Source: Pseudomonadota bacterium (lineage in GTDB: Bacteria > Myxococcota > Myxococcia > Myxococcales > Myxococcaceae). Taken from it: a stretch of 64,000 bases of DNA. How positions within the stretch are numbered: the stretch's first letter is position 1; the number at the start of each line of letters is the position of its first letter. Below the pieces are notes generated by a model. It saw only the letters and a program-made list of their open reading frames with translations. It was not told the origin of the DNA and did no database searches. Shown here in pieces: positions 41,876-50,290 of the stretch. The translations under genes were made by a program, and so were the position numbers. The DNA is taken from NCBI GenBank assembly GCA_023426545.1, contig JAFAAN010000088.1, forward strand, positions 70,877-134,876, written 5' to 3'.

Positions 41876-42337
41876 CTACACGGGCCTGCGGAAGAGGTCC
41901 GCGAGGTCAGCCGGGAGCTGGGACGCCACCGCCGCCACCTCTTCGTCCGGCAGCCGATCCCTGACGGCGGTGAACACCACCGTCAGCACGCGCTCGGCCT
42001 GGTCCACGGGGATGCGCAGGTGGTCCGCCACGTCCGTGAGGAACTCCGCGCGGCCCATCCGCTTCGCGTGGGACGGCCCGCGGTGGATGGAGCACGCCCC
42101 CAGGATGGCGCCGATGCCGTCCTTCCCCAGCGCCTGGAACAGCTTCCGGTCCTCGCCGTCGGACAGGCGCCGCGCGAGCGTGCAGAACACCGCCTCCGCC
42201 CCCTGCCGCGCGCCCACGCCGTTCACCTGGAACTCCCGGCTGTTCTCCAACTCCTCGAGGAAGCCCTGGAGGTCCAACGGCTCGTCGCGCTCCTTCACCG
42301 GCGTGGCGTTGAATGGGGGTTCGGTGTGTTCCGCCAT
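41876..42337 (-). CDS. DUF2267 protein
   Basis: 153 residues, soluble and helical. The segment DEEVAAVASQLPADLADLFRR at the C-terminus is the DUF2267 signature, and an earlier half (residues 20-75) resembles a second, diverged copy, giving the usual tandem. The start at 42337 has GAGGAGG about 7 nt upstream. No function is known for this family. It is convergent with the UbiB-like gene. The 180 nt between it and the TolB/TPR gene upstream show no supported gene. Confidence 0.8.
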   Translation of the reverse strand: MAEHTEPPFNATPVKERDEPLDLQGFLEELENSREFQVNGVGARQGAEAVFCTLARRLSDGEDRKLFQALGKDGIGAILGACSIHRGPSHAKRMGRAEFLTDVADHLRIPVDQAERVLTVVFTAVRDRLPDEEVAAVASQLPADLADLFRRPV

Positions 42338-42517
42338 GGGGCTGCCTCCTCGAATGGAATGCCAGTGCGGCCCTGCCGCGTGCTTCCCGTGCTCCACACA
42401 GTGGGCACGGCGCGAGCACGCTTCAGGCCCGAACGCCATGCGCCTCGGCCCGGGGCCATGGAGGGAGGTGCCCGCCGGGGCGCCTGCTCTGGCTCGGACG
42501 CTGGCCCACGCCCCCGG

Positions 42518-45500
42518 CTACGGCGAGGCGGGCCCCGCCACGGCGTCACGGCGATCCGACGACGGCGGCGTACCGAGCGCCAGGTAGATTTCGAACCACG
42601 CCAGATACGTGCGCCACGCGGGGCTGCCCTGCTCGAGCAGGGTGCGCCGCGCCTTGCCCAGCCGCTGGGGCACATCGAAGGGCATGGCCGTGGCCCCGTC
42701 CGCGTGGAGCTGCGCCGCGAACCAGAGGACATCCAGGACGCCGGTGTCGACCCTGGCGTGGGTGCGCGCCATCAAGGCGTCCGCGTGCTTCAGCGCCTCG
42801 CCCAGCCACTGGGCCGCCTTCGCCGGGTCCTGACGGTCCACGGCGTTCTCGGCCAGCCGCAGCTCCGCCAGCGTCACCGCGCGGACGTCCTCGTCGCGCT
42901 CCAGGTGGTCGAACCGCTCCAGGAGCAGCACGCGCTGCTGCTCCAGCGCCAGCGCCGCGGCCTCCAGGCGCCCGAGCCGCGTCTCCGCGTTCGCACGCAG
43001 GCCCGCGGCGATGAGGTGATAGGAGCGCACGACGTGCTCCCGCGTGGAGCGGGCCCACTTCAGCGAGCCCCGGACGTCGGGCCTCGCCAGGTCCCGCTCC
43101 ACCTGGTCCAGGTCCTCCAGCGTCCGCTGGGGCTGCCCCGCGCCCAGGGCCGCGGCCCCGCGGGCCAGCCGCACCACCAGCCGGTTGTGCAGGCCTTCCT
43201 CATCCTCGGGCCCCGCTTCCACGAGCGGCAGCTCCCGGTCGTAGTGCGTCAGCGCCGCTTCGAAGCGGCCAGCGGCGAGGTTGTAGAGCGCCGCGCGGTC
43301 CAGCGCCAACGGGAGGAAGCGAGCCAGACGGGGCGCCGCGTCCACCATGGCGAGGGCCTGCTCCGCGGCCTGCGCCGCCTCCGCCTCCCGGCCGACGTGC
43401 AGGAGCGCGCGGGCCCGCGCCATGGACACGGCGATCCCCGCCCAGTTGTCCACGTACGGCAGCTTGTCCCGCTGATCGAGGTAGCCCAGGGCGATGTGGT
43501 AGTTGCCCACCTGCGTGTGCAGCAGCCCCAGCGCGCCGAGAATCATCGCCCGGTAGCGGGGGTTGTTGCGCACCAGGTCCAGCGCGACCAGGTAGTGGCG
43601 GTTGGCGCGCTCGGCGGCGGCGGGGTCCCGGCCGCGGAGGAAGTCCTCGTGGTGGATGGCGCCCGCGAGGGCCTGCACCGCGCGCTGGTTCTTGAGCACC
43701 GGCCATTCGGCCCGCAGCTCCCGCACCGCGGTCTTCACCGCCTGGGCGTGGTCGCGCGCCTCCAGCTTGGGCAGCCGGCGCGCCATCACATAGGCCTTTA
43801 CGAAGTGCGCGAGCGGCTTCGCCATGCCCGGTGACGAGGTGGTGACCTCCTGCTCCACCACCTCGGGGCTGACCCCGGCCCGCAGGCGCAGGTTCATGGC
43901 CTCCACGGCGCTCTCCAGCGAGCCCGTCCGCTGCGTCACCAGGTCGAAGTCCGCGCGGGCGGCGTCCGTGCGTTGCCGCGCCAGACGGCGGTAGGCCCGC
44001 CCCATCATCGCGCGGCGGAACAGCCGCTCGGCCCGGCGGCGCTCCTCGGTGCCGGGAGGGGCATCGTCCACGTAGAGCGTCGCCAGGGTCTCCAGGATGC
44101 CATCGGCGCCCACCTCCGCCGCGCGCTCGACGGCGTCCTGCACCAGGAGCCGACGGCGCAGCGGGTCTGTCTGTTGCTTGTAGAACGCGCGCAGCGCCTC
44201 CCGCACCGCGCGCGGCGGGCGCTCCTCGTGGATGGCGTTGATGTGCCGGCCCAGCTCCAGGGCGAACGCGTAGGCCGAGCCCTCGGGGGCCGAGGTGAGC
44301 GCCTGGGCCATGGCGGCATCCGCCACGTCATAGCCGCGCCCCCGGTACAGCGCGCGGACGGCGGCGCGCGCGAAGTCGAGCTGGTCGTGCGACGGAAACA
44401 CCCTGTGCTGGGAGAGCCGGCGCCCCGCTTCGACGAGGGCCTCCCGGTCATCGAGCTTGCGATACAGCGCATCCGCGCGCTCGAAGTACGCCTCCAGCAC
44501 CGCGCGCGGCGTGGAGTCCACCACCTCCGCCAGCTCCAGCTCCTGGCGGGCCTGCGTGAAGTCCCCCGCGTCGTCCGCCAGCTCGCTGCGCACCACGCGT
44601 TGGAACACGGCGGTGGGGGGGCTCGGCGCGTTCGCGGGCTCCAGCGCGGCCATTCGCCGCCGCTCCGCGAGGCCCAGCTCGTCCACCATGCGTCCCCGCT
44701 CGCGCTCCTTCATGGCGCGCCGGTGGTCGATGAGAATCTGGAGCGGCCCCTCCAGGCCCGTGGTCGCGGCGTCGCTCACCGCGCGCATGTGGCGGGCGTA
44801 GAACTCCGCCGCGACGAAGTCCTCGAAGGCCAGGTGGAGCAGGCTCAGCCGCATCATCAGCAGGCGCTGGAGCTTGGGCCGGGCCTCGAGCAACAGGCGA
44901 TGGCGATAGAGCAGGAGCTCATCGGCGCGCCGGCCCACCATCCGCAGCTCCTCGTTGAGGCGTGGAAGCGCCCAGGTGCTGGGCACCTGGCCGTCCAGCG
45001 GGAGCTGGTACACGTCCAGGGTCTTCGAGCGTGAGCAGGTCGCGACCAGGGACGTGGCCGCGGGGGCCGGGTACTGGCAGTTCCAGGACTGGCTGGTGAG
45101 CTGAGCCGGGCTGGCGGCGGCGGCCCGCGCGACGGCATCCTCGCGCTCCGACTCGAAGGGCACCCGGAACAGCACGCCGCTGTCACTGGCGTCGATGACG
45201 CCGTCCGCGTTGGAGTCCGTGAAGAACTGCACCACGTACAGGAAGCGCCCGTCTTGCGAGAAGACCGGCTGACCGCTCTGCCCCGGGACGTCGAGCGACA
45301 GCGGCACGGGCTCCGCGTCGGGGCGATCCAGCCGCACGGCCTCCAGGTGGGGGGCGGCGCGCGCGGCGAACCCGGGCCCCACCTGCTGCACGGAGCGCTT
45401 GACGGGGACGTAGACGAGCCAGCGCCCATCGGGAGAGAGCGTGGGGCTCGTCAGGTTGCGCTCAAGCAGCGGACTCACGCGCAAGGTCGCCCCCAGCTCC

Positions 45501-45982
45501 ACCCGGGACAGGCGGAGGTCGCCCTGGATGGTGGCCCGGCTCACCAGCGCGATGCGCGAGGCGCCCATCCACTCCGCCTGGAGCGCGTTGGCATCATCCT
45601 CCAGGCAGCGGCGTTCCTTCGCGGCGGGCAGGTCCCGCACGCAGAGCTGCCCCCCGGCCTGGTCCCGGAACGAGATGTAGAGCAGGTGCTTCCCGTCGGG
45701 GCTGATCCTCGGCCACGTCACGTCCGCGCCTTCGTCGAAGAGGCGGCGCTCGCGACCCCGCTCCAGGTCCTGCGAGTAGATCTCCGTCGCGATGTTGCGG
45801 TTGGACGCGAAGATCAACGTGTTGCCGTCCGGCGCCAGCTGCCCGAGGAACTGGTCTCCCCCGCCCACCGTCAGCCGGGTGGGCCTGCGCAGCCCGCCGT
45901 CGCTCTCGTCATCCTGCGCGTGGGCCCCGCCGGCGAGGAGCACGGCCAGGACCGCCCAGGGCCGCCCCAGGCGCCTCAGCAC
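42518..45982 (-). CDS. Secreted TolB-like beta-propeller/TPR protein
   Basis: 1154-residue exported protein. A signal peptide (WAVLAVLLAGGAHA-Q) leads to a six- or seven-bladed WD40/PD40 beta-propeller (about residues 25-330) with repeats such as LAPDGNTLIFASN, ISPDGKHLLYISF, LSPDGRWLVYVPV and FSQDGRFLYVVQF. One blade loop contains DSNADGVIDASDSG, a calcium-binding-like loop. The rest (about 380-1150) is alpha-helical with many TPR-like helix pairs. The start is a GTG at 45982 that overlaps the YdbL-like stop; the much longer in-frame ORF reaching 46492 runs antisense to nothing functional and is rejected. No enzymatic motif is seen; a scaffold or trafficking role is inferred. Confidence 0.8.
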   Translation of the reverse strand: MLRRLGRPWAVLAVLLAGGAHAQDDESDGGLRRPTRLTVGGGDQFLGQLAPDGNTLIFASNRNIATEIYSQDLERGRERRLFDEGADVTWPRISPDGKHLLYISFRDQAGGQLCVRDLPAAKERRCLEDDANALQAEWMGASRIALVSRATIQGDLRLSRVELGATLRVSPLLERNLTSPTLSPDGRWLVYVPVKRSVQQVGPGFAARAAPHLEAVRLDRPDAEPVPLSLDVPGQSGQPVFSQDGRFLYVVQFFTDSNADGVIDASDSGVLFRVPFESEREDAVARAAAASPAQLTSQSWNCQYPAPAATSLVATCSRSKTLDVYQLPLDGQVPSTWALPRLNEELRMVGRRADELLLYRHRLLLEARPKLQRLLMMRLSLLHLAFEDFVAAEFYARHMRAVSDAATTGLEGPLQILIDHRRAMKERERGRMVDELGLAERRRMAALEPANAPSPPTAVFQRVVRSELADDAGDFTQARQELELAEVVDSTPRAVLEAYFERADALYRKLDDREALVEAGRRLSQHRVFPSHDQLDFARAAVRALYRGRGYDVADAAMAQALTSAPEGSAYAFALELGRHINAIHEERPPRAVREALRAFYKQQTDPLRRRLLVQDAVERAAEVGADGILETLATLYVDDAPPGTEERRRAERLFRRAMMGRAYRRLARQRTDAARADFDLVTQRTGSLESAVEAMNLRLRAGVSPEVVEQEVTTSSPGMAKPLAHFVKAYVMARRLPKLEARDHAQAVKTAVRELRAEWPVLKNQRAVQALAGAIHHEDFLRGRDPAAAERANRHYLVALDLVRNNPRYRAMILGALGLLHTQVGNYHIALGYLDQRDKLPYVDNWAGIAVSMARARALLHVGREAEAAQAAEQALAMVDAAPRLARFLPLALDRAALYNLAAGRFEAALTHYDRELPLVEAGPEDEEGLHNRLVVRLARGAAALGAGQPQRTLEDLDQVERDLARPDVRGSLKWARSTREHVVRSYHLIAAGLRANAETRLGRLEAAALALEQQRVLLLERFDHLERDEDVRAVTLAELRLAENAVDRQDPAKAAQWLGEALKHADALMARTHARVDTGVLDVLWFAAQLHADGATAMPFDVPQRLGKARRTLLEQGSPAWRTYLAWFEIYLALGTPPSSDRRDAVAGPASP

Positions 45983-46515
45983 TTCTTCTCTCCCCAGGTG
46001 CCGTCCTCGGCCTCGACCCAGCCGCCGCACACCACCCCTTCCCCGTGCAACCGCCACCAGCTCTGGCGCAGCGCCTCTTCCGGCACGTCGGGGCGGACGG
46101 TCCGCATCCACTGCCAGAGCTGCTTCCGGGAGCGGTTCACCCGCTCGACCAGGGCGACGTCCTCCGCCGTCATGCGCCCGGCCCGGCACCGGCGCCGGGT
46201 GCTCACCAGCAGCCCGTCCCTGCCCTCGCCCACGCAGTGGCGGCGCAGCAGGTCGTCCAGGCGGTCCGCTGGCGTCTTGCCGATGTTCTCGACCAGCGGC
46301 GTGGGCTGGATGCCCAGCTCCTCCAGCTGGTTGGGCGTGAGGGGCACCGGGGTCGGATTCATGCCCGCGCGGGCCAGGCGCTGCTCCACGTCCTTGAACG
46401 AGCCCGCGGCCTGCTCTTCGAGCGCCGTCGCGCGATCGACCATGACGATCTCCGGTGCGCTGATGCACCCGGAACCGGCGAGGGCGGCCCACAGCAGCAA
46501 CCCACGGTGTTTCAT
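45976..46515 (-). CDS. YdbL-like (DUF1318) lipoprotein
   Basis: 179 residues with a lipoprotein-like signal (WAALAGSGC, Cys17). The C-terminal 70 residues (VERVNRSRKQLWQWMR ... GVVCGGWVEAEDGTW) match the DUF1318 domain of E. coli YdbL: arginine-rich helix, then a strand ending GxW. In E. coli, YdbL accompanies YdbH and the lipoprotein YnbE, which form an intermembrane bridge for lipid transport. Here YdbL's domain is fused to a longer lipoprotein N-terminus, so one protein may do the work of YnbE and YdbL. It starts inside an ATGA overlap with the AsmA-like gene and overlaps the next gene's start by 7 nt. Confidence 0.7.
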   Translation of the reverse strand: MKHRGLLLWAALAGSGCISAPEIVMVDRATALEEQAAGSFKDVEQRLARAGMNPTPVPLTPNQLEELGIQPTPLVENIGKTPADRLDDLLRRHCVGEGRDGLLVSTRRRCRAGRMTAEDVALVERVNRSRKQLWQWMRTVRPDVPEEALRQSWWRLHGEGVVCGGWVEAEDGTWGEKKC

Positions 46516-49500
46516 GGCATGGCCTCCGGAGGCGTCATGGTTTTGATGAGCTGATCGACGATGGGGCCCATGGGGATGCCCCGGATTTCATCGATGCTGA
46601 CCAGCTTCGCCAGTCCCCCCATGGTGATGCGCAGGCTGCCGAAGCCGTGGTTGAAGCTCACGCGCACGTGCTCCGGATAGCCCAGCCGCAACGCATAGCG
46701 GACCCGGTTGGTCGCGGGGTCGACGTGGCGGGGGTCCTCGATGTCGAGCAGGTCCAGCAGGTGCCGGTTGCCGATGCGGAGAATCTCCGCGCGCCCTTCG
46801 ATGCTGCGGTCCTTCGCGGAGATGACCACGGCGGCGTTGCCGTCGAAGGGCTCGCCCCGGGAGGACTTCACGCCCGTGGCCCGCATGCGCGCCTCCAGGG
46901 TGGAGCGCTTCCCCCGCCAGTCGAGCAACCACTGTCCGGTGATGCGCCCACCGCGCACGCCCATCTCCAGCTGCGTCATGGACACCACGTGCTGATTGAT
47001 GGACAGGTTGCCCGCAAGCGGAGCGATGGAGACGAACGGCGTGACGATGCGGTTCGCGGACACGTACCCGCTGCGCGAGAGCAAGGGGTGCTGGTCGGCG
47101 AAGCGGAGCATCGGATACGGGTTCACGTCGATGTCGCTCATCAGGCGAAGCTGTCCGTCGCGGAGCTCCAGGTTCTCGGTGAGCGGGACGTTGCCGTCGA
47201 GCGCCTCGACCTCGTAGCCCAGCTCGGGCAGGCGGAGGTGCAGATCCTTGAGCATCAGATTGGAGGTCGTCCGGAAGGTGGTGAGGTCGGGCGAAGCCAC
47301 CCGGAAGTCGACCGAGACCTGCCCCCGGCCTTCGAGCTGACCAAGCCGCGTCAGCATGGACATGTCCTGGGCGAGGCTCCCCCGGATCCCCAGGCGGCGC
47401 CGGTCCTCGCTGAGGTCGAGCCGTCCCCGGACCTTCAACCGCGTGCTCGTTCCCGCGTTGGTCACCCCCAGCTCGGGGACGTGGATGACACCCGTGGGCC
47501 TGCGCCGGACGGTGAACGCCCCCTCCACGCCCTGGACCGGGTACGGCAGCGCCGGGTCCTGTTCGAGCGACCCCAGCTTCAAGCGCTGCTTCAGCTCGAT
47601 TTCCTCCGCCTCCAGCGCCTCGGTGAACGTGGCGGTGGTGTCACTGGACAGGTCCGCGAAGGACAGCCGGCGATCACTCAGGCCGACCGTGAGCTTCTCC
47701 ACGCGCAGGTCGCTGTGGAGGGTCCTCCGGGGCCCGTCGACGCGCGACTCGACCTTCCAGCTCACCGCGGGGACGTTGAGGAACAGGCCGTCCTGCCGCC
47801 ACCGGATGCCGCGGGCGTCCACCGCCGCCGTCCCATCGAAGCTGGCGGTCCGCGCCGGGTCCGGCGCCAGACGAGGGGTGCCATCCGCGGCAATGCCCGT
47901 CAGCACGCCGCGCAGCGTGCCGTGCAGTTCGAGCCCCAGCGAGAACCGCGAGGCGTCCAGCGCCACGGGCACCTGCGCCCGGGCCAGCAGCCGCGCGAGG
48001 GCGCCCATCGGCGGCACGTCGCACGTCACGTCAACGCGGAGCGCACGGGCCTTCCGGTCGAACGCCAGCGCGGCATCGAGCGCGACCTTCGGCCCTTCGC
48101 TGCTGGTGAGCCCCAGCCGCAGCGAGGGCTTTCGACGGTCGAGGTCCACGCTCACGGTGTGGTGGTGGAGCCCCAGCTCGGCGTCACCGGCCCGCAGCCC
48201 CTCGACTCGAAGGTCCAGCGCGCCCTTGTGGCGCCACGCATCACCTTGCGAGCGCATCACGACCGCGACGGTGCTGGCCGAGACGTCATCCCACCCCGGC
48301 CGCTGGAGGCGCAGCTCCGTGTGGTGCTCCAGCCGGGGGGCGGAACCCAGGAGCGCGGCCACCCTGCCCTTCGAGTCCAGCCGCACTCCCAGGCGCTGCC
48401 AGGGGATGCGCGCCGCGAGCGCGTCCGGAATGAAGGGCCGGGCAGCGGCGAGGTCGGGTGTCTCGGCGGCCAGCGTGTAGACCACGTCGTCGGCGCCCTT
48501 CGTGGCCTCCAGGGAGGCGTGCATCGCCGCGACGTCGACGACGAGCCGGGCACGGCCCCGGCTGAGCTGGGGCGCGTCCAGTTGAGGAAACGCGTCCGAC
48601 GCATCGAGCCGCACGCGCACGGGCCCCTTCACCACGTCGCGTCCCTCGGCCGAGACGACGTGGAGTGTGCCCACGGGCAGGTCCGCGCTGAGCGCGAAGG
48701 GAGGCTTCCCCGCCAGCGGCGCACGGAGCAGGAAGCCCAGTCGCTCCGCCTTCGCGCGGATGTCCGGCGTGCGCAGGTCCAGGGACTCCACCATGCCCGA
48801 CAGCGTCGCGTCCCCCGCGACCTGGAGGGGCGACGAAGGCTCGGGCCTCAACCGCGCCCCCTTCAGCTCGCCGTGGGCCTTGGGAACACGCAGCGCCGTG
48901 GGACCGCCGACCTCCAGCGCCTCCAGGCCAAACGCCAGCCGAGCGGCCACGCCCTGCTCGGGGTCGGGGGTGGCCACCAGCGAGACGCGCCCGGTGCCGA
49001 GCGCCACCGGATGCGGTCCGTCGGCCATCCGGAACGAAGTGACGTCCACGTCCAGGCCCAGCCTGCCGTCAGCACCGAGCTGCGGCATCGCGCTGAGCGT
49101 GACCGCCTGGGCGTCCAACTGCACGGTACCCCGCTCGATGGAGAACGGGCGCCATTCGGACGGAACCAGCTGCAGGACCTTGCCAAGCTCGATGGCGGCC
49201 CGGGCCCGCGTGACGACGGGCGGCGCGTCCGCTGCGTCCGGGAGCACCCACTGGCCCTGGACCTCCACGCTGTCCGTCAGCCCGGTACGCTCCAGCTCCA
49301 CGACGATGTGCTGTTGCTCGACGTCGAAGCGCGCCGCCGCCGTGCCATGCAGGAGCGAGCGGAGCGAGAACCGGGAATCGAACGTCTGCCGGGCGATATC
49401 GAGGTCCACCCGCGCGAGCACGGCCGAGGCACCGGCCTCCAGGGAGAGGGCCAGCTCCAGCTCCGCGAGCGCGGGCGGCTCGGTGGCCCCCTCACGGAGC

Positions 49501-50198
49501 ACCGACAGCGCCAGCGGCGCATCGGGTTGCCCCAGGTTCGCGAAGACCTTCCATGCGCCCGCCTGCTGCTTCGCCTCGACCCGGGCCGCCAGTCCTCCCA
49601 GGGACCAGCGCTCCACCACGTCCCCGCTCCGGACGCGGACGTAACGCAACGACACGCCCGAGACTTCGACGAGGCCGACGGGGAGCGCCGCGCCCAGGAG
49701 CTCCGCGGCCTGACGCGAGGCCCCCGGGCCGGCTTCGACGGGCAGCGCCTCTGGCGCCTCGGCCTTCGTCAACCCCGAGAGTGATGTCCCCCCCGCGTCG
49801 TCCGCGACCAGCGCGAGGCTCACGTCGCGCACCGCCACCCGCTCGATCCGGATGGGGCCCAGCACGAGCGAGCCGGGTGACCACTGTGCCTCCAGGCGCC
49901 CGACGCGCAGCAGCTCGGGCTCGGCGCTTCGAAACGGCGCTGGCGTCTTCACCACCAGTCCGTCCAGCCGCAGCCCCGAGAGCAGCGCGACCTGGGCCGA
50001 CTGGAAGTCCAACTGGAGCCCCGTGGCCGCCTCCACCCGCGAGACGAGCGGCTGCTTCAGCCAGGGGCGGTCGAGGTTGCGCAGGAGGACCACCGCCGTC
50101 AGCAGCACCAACGCGGGGGGCACGACAAGAATCAGGACCACGCCCGCGATGATTCGAGCCCACCGCCGGCGTGGCCGTTCAGCTCTGGGGGATTCCAT
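46512..50198 (-). CDS. AsmA/YdbH-like (TamB-type) envelope protein
   Basis: 1228-residue protein anchored in the inner membrane by one N-terminal helix (about residues 14-37). The rest is a very long periplasmic beta-strand region of the AsmA-like/TamB/YdbH class, predicted to form an extended hydrophobic groove between inner and outer membranes. It opens with AsmA-like features (VEAATGLQLDFQSAQVALLSGLRLDGLVVKTP) and closes with a conserved-looking segment FNHGFGSLRITMGGLAKLVS. In E. coli, proteins of this class move phospholipids toward the outer membrane. The downstream DUF1318 lipoprotein supports a YdbH-type assignment over AsmA or TamB, but sequence alone cannot decide. Confidence 0.8.
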   Translation of the reverse strand: MESPRAERPRRRWARIIAGVVLILVVPPALVLLTAVVLLRNLDRPWLKQPLVSRVEAATGLQLDFQSAQVALLSGLRLDGLVVKTPAPFRSAEPELLRVGRLEAQWSPGSLVLGPIRIERVAVRDVSLALVADDAGGTSLSGLTKAEAPEALPVEAGPGASRQAAELLGAALPVGLVEVSGVSLRYVRVRSGDVVERWSLGGLAARVEAKQQAGAWKVFANLGQPDAPLALSVLREGATEPPALAELELALSLEAGASAVLARVDLDIARQTFDSRFSLRSLLHGTAAARFDVEQQHIVVELERTGLTDSVEVQGQWVLPDAADAPPVVTRARAAIELGKVLQLVPSEWRPFSIERGTVQLDAQAVTLSAMPQLGADGRLGLDVDVTSFRMADGPHPVALGTGRVSLVATPDPEQGVAARLAFGLEALEVGGPTALRVPKAHGELKGARLRPEPSSPLQVAGDATLSGMVESLDLRTPDIRAKAERLGFLLRAPLAGKPPFALSADLPVGTLHVVSAEGRDVVKGPVRVRLDASDAFPQLDAPQLSRGRARLVVDVAAMHASLEATKGADDVVYTLAAETPDLAAARPFIPDALAARIPWQRLGVRLDSKGRVAALLGSAPRLEHHTELRLQRPGWDDVSASTVAVVMRSQGDAWRHKGALDLRVEGLRAGDAELGLHHHTVSVDLDRRKPSLRLGLTSSEGPKVALDAALAFDRKARALRVDVTCDVPPMGALARLLARAQVPVALDASRFSLGLELHGTLRGVLTGIAADGTPRLAPDPARTASFDGTAAVDARGIRWRQDGLFLNVPAVSWKVESRVDGPRRTLHSDLRVEKLTVGLSDRRLSFADLSSDTTATFTEALEAEEIELKQRLKLGSLEQDPALPYPVQGVEGAFTVRRRPTGVIHVPELGVTNAGTSTRLKVRGRLDLSEDRRRLGIRGSLAQDMSMLTRLGQLEGRGQVSVDFRVASPDLTTFRTTSNLMLKDLHLRLPELGYEVEALDGNVPLTENLELRDGQLRLMSDIDVNPYPMLRFADQHPLLSRSGYVSANRIVTPFVSIAPLAGNLSINQHVVSMTQLEMGVRGGRITGQWLLDWRGKRSTLEARMRATGVKSSRGEPFDGNAAVVISAKDRSIEGRAEILRIGNRHLLDLLDIEDPRHVDPATNRVRYALRLGYPEHVRVSFNHGFGSLRITMGGLAKLVSIDEIRGIPMGPIVDQLIKTMTPPEAMP

Positions 50199-50262
50199 GT
50201 GACTGGTTGACGCGAACAGCCATCATCGTCGGGAGCCCGAATGAAGTCGAGGACCGGCTGAA

Positions 50263-50286
50263 GGCGGGCGGGCGGCCGGGCCCGCC
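50263..50286 (-). terminator. GC-rich hairpin between the RND and YdbH-like operons
   Basis: GGCGGGC (50263-50269) pairs with GCCCGCC (50280-50286) around a 10-nt loop, just after the RND permease stop at 50291. On the minus strand it is followed by CTTCAGC, so any termination would be weak. Confidence 0.3.
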
Positions 50287-50290
50287 CCCC

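Noticed and set aside
45983..46492. 170-residue N-terminal extension of the TolB/TPR protein
   Set aside because: Overlaps the YdbL-like lipoprotein in another frame; the signal peptide starting at GTG 45982 with GGAGAG upstream fixes the real start.
46647..49784. 1045-residue open frame on the plus strand
   Set aside because: Runs antisense to the AsmA/YdbH-like gene; composition is that of reverse-complement GC-rich codons (His/Arg/Gln-rich) with no recognisable domain.
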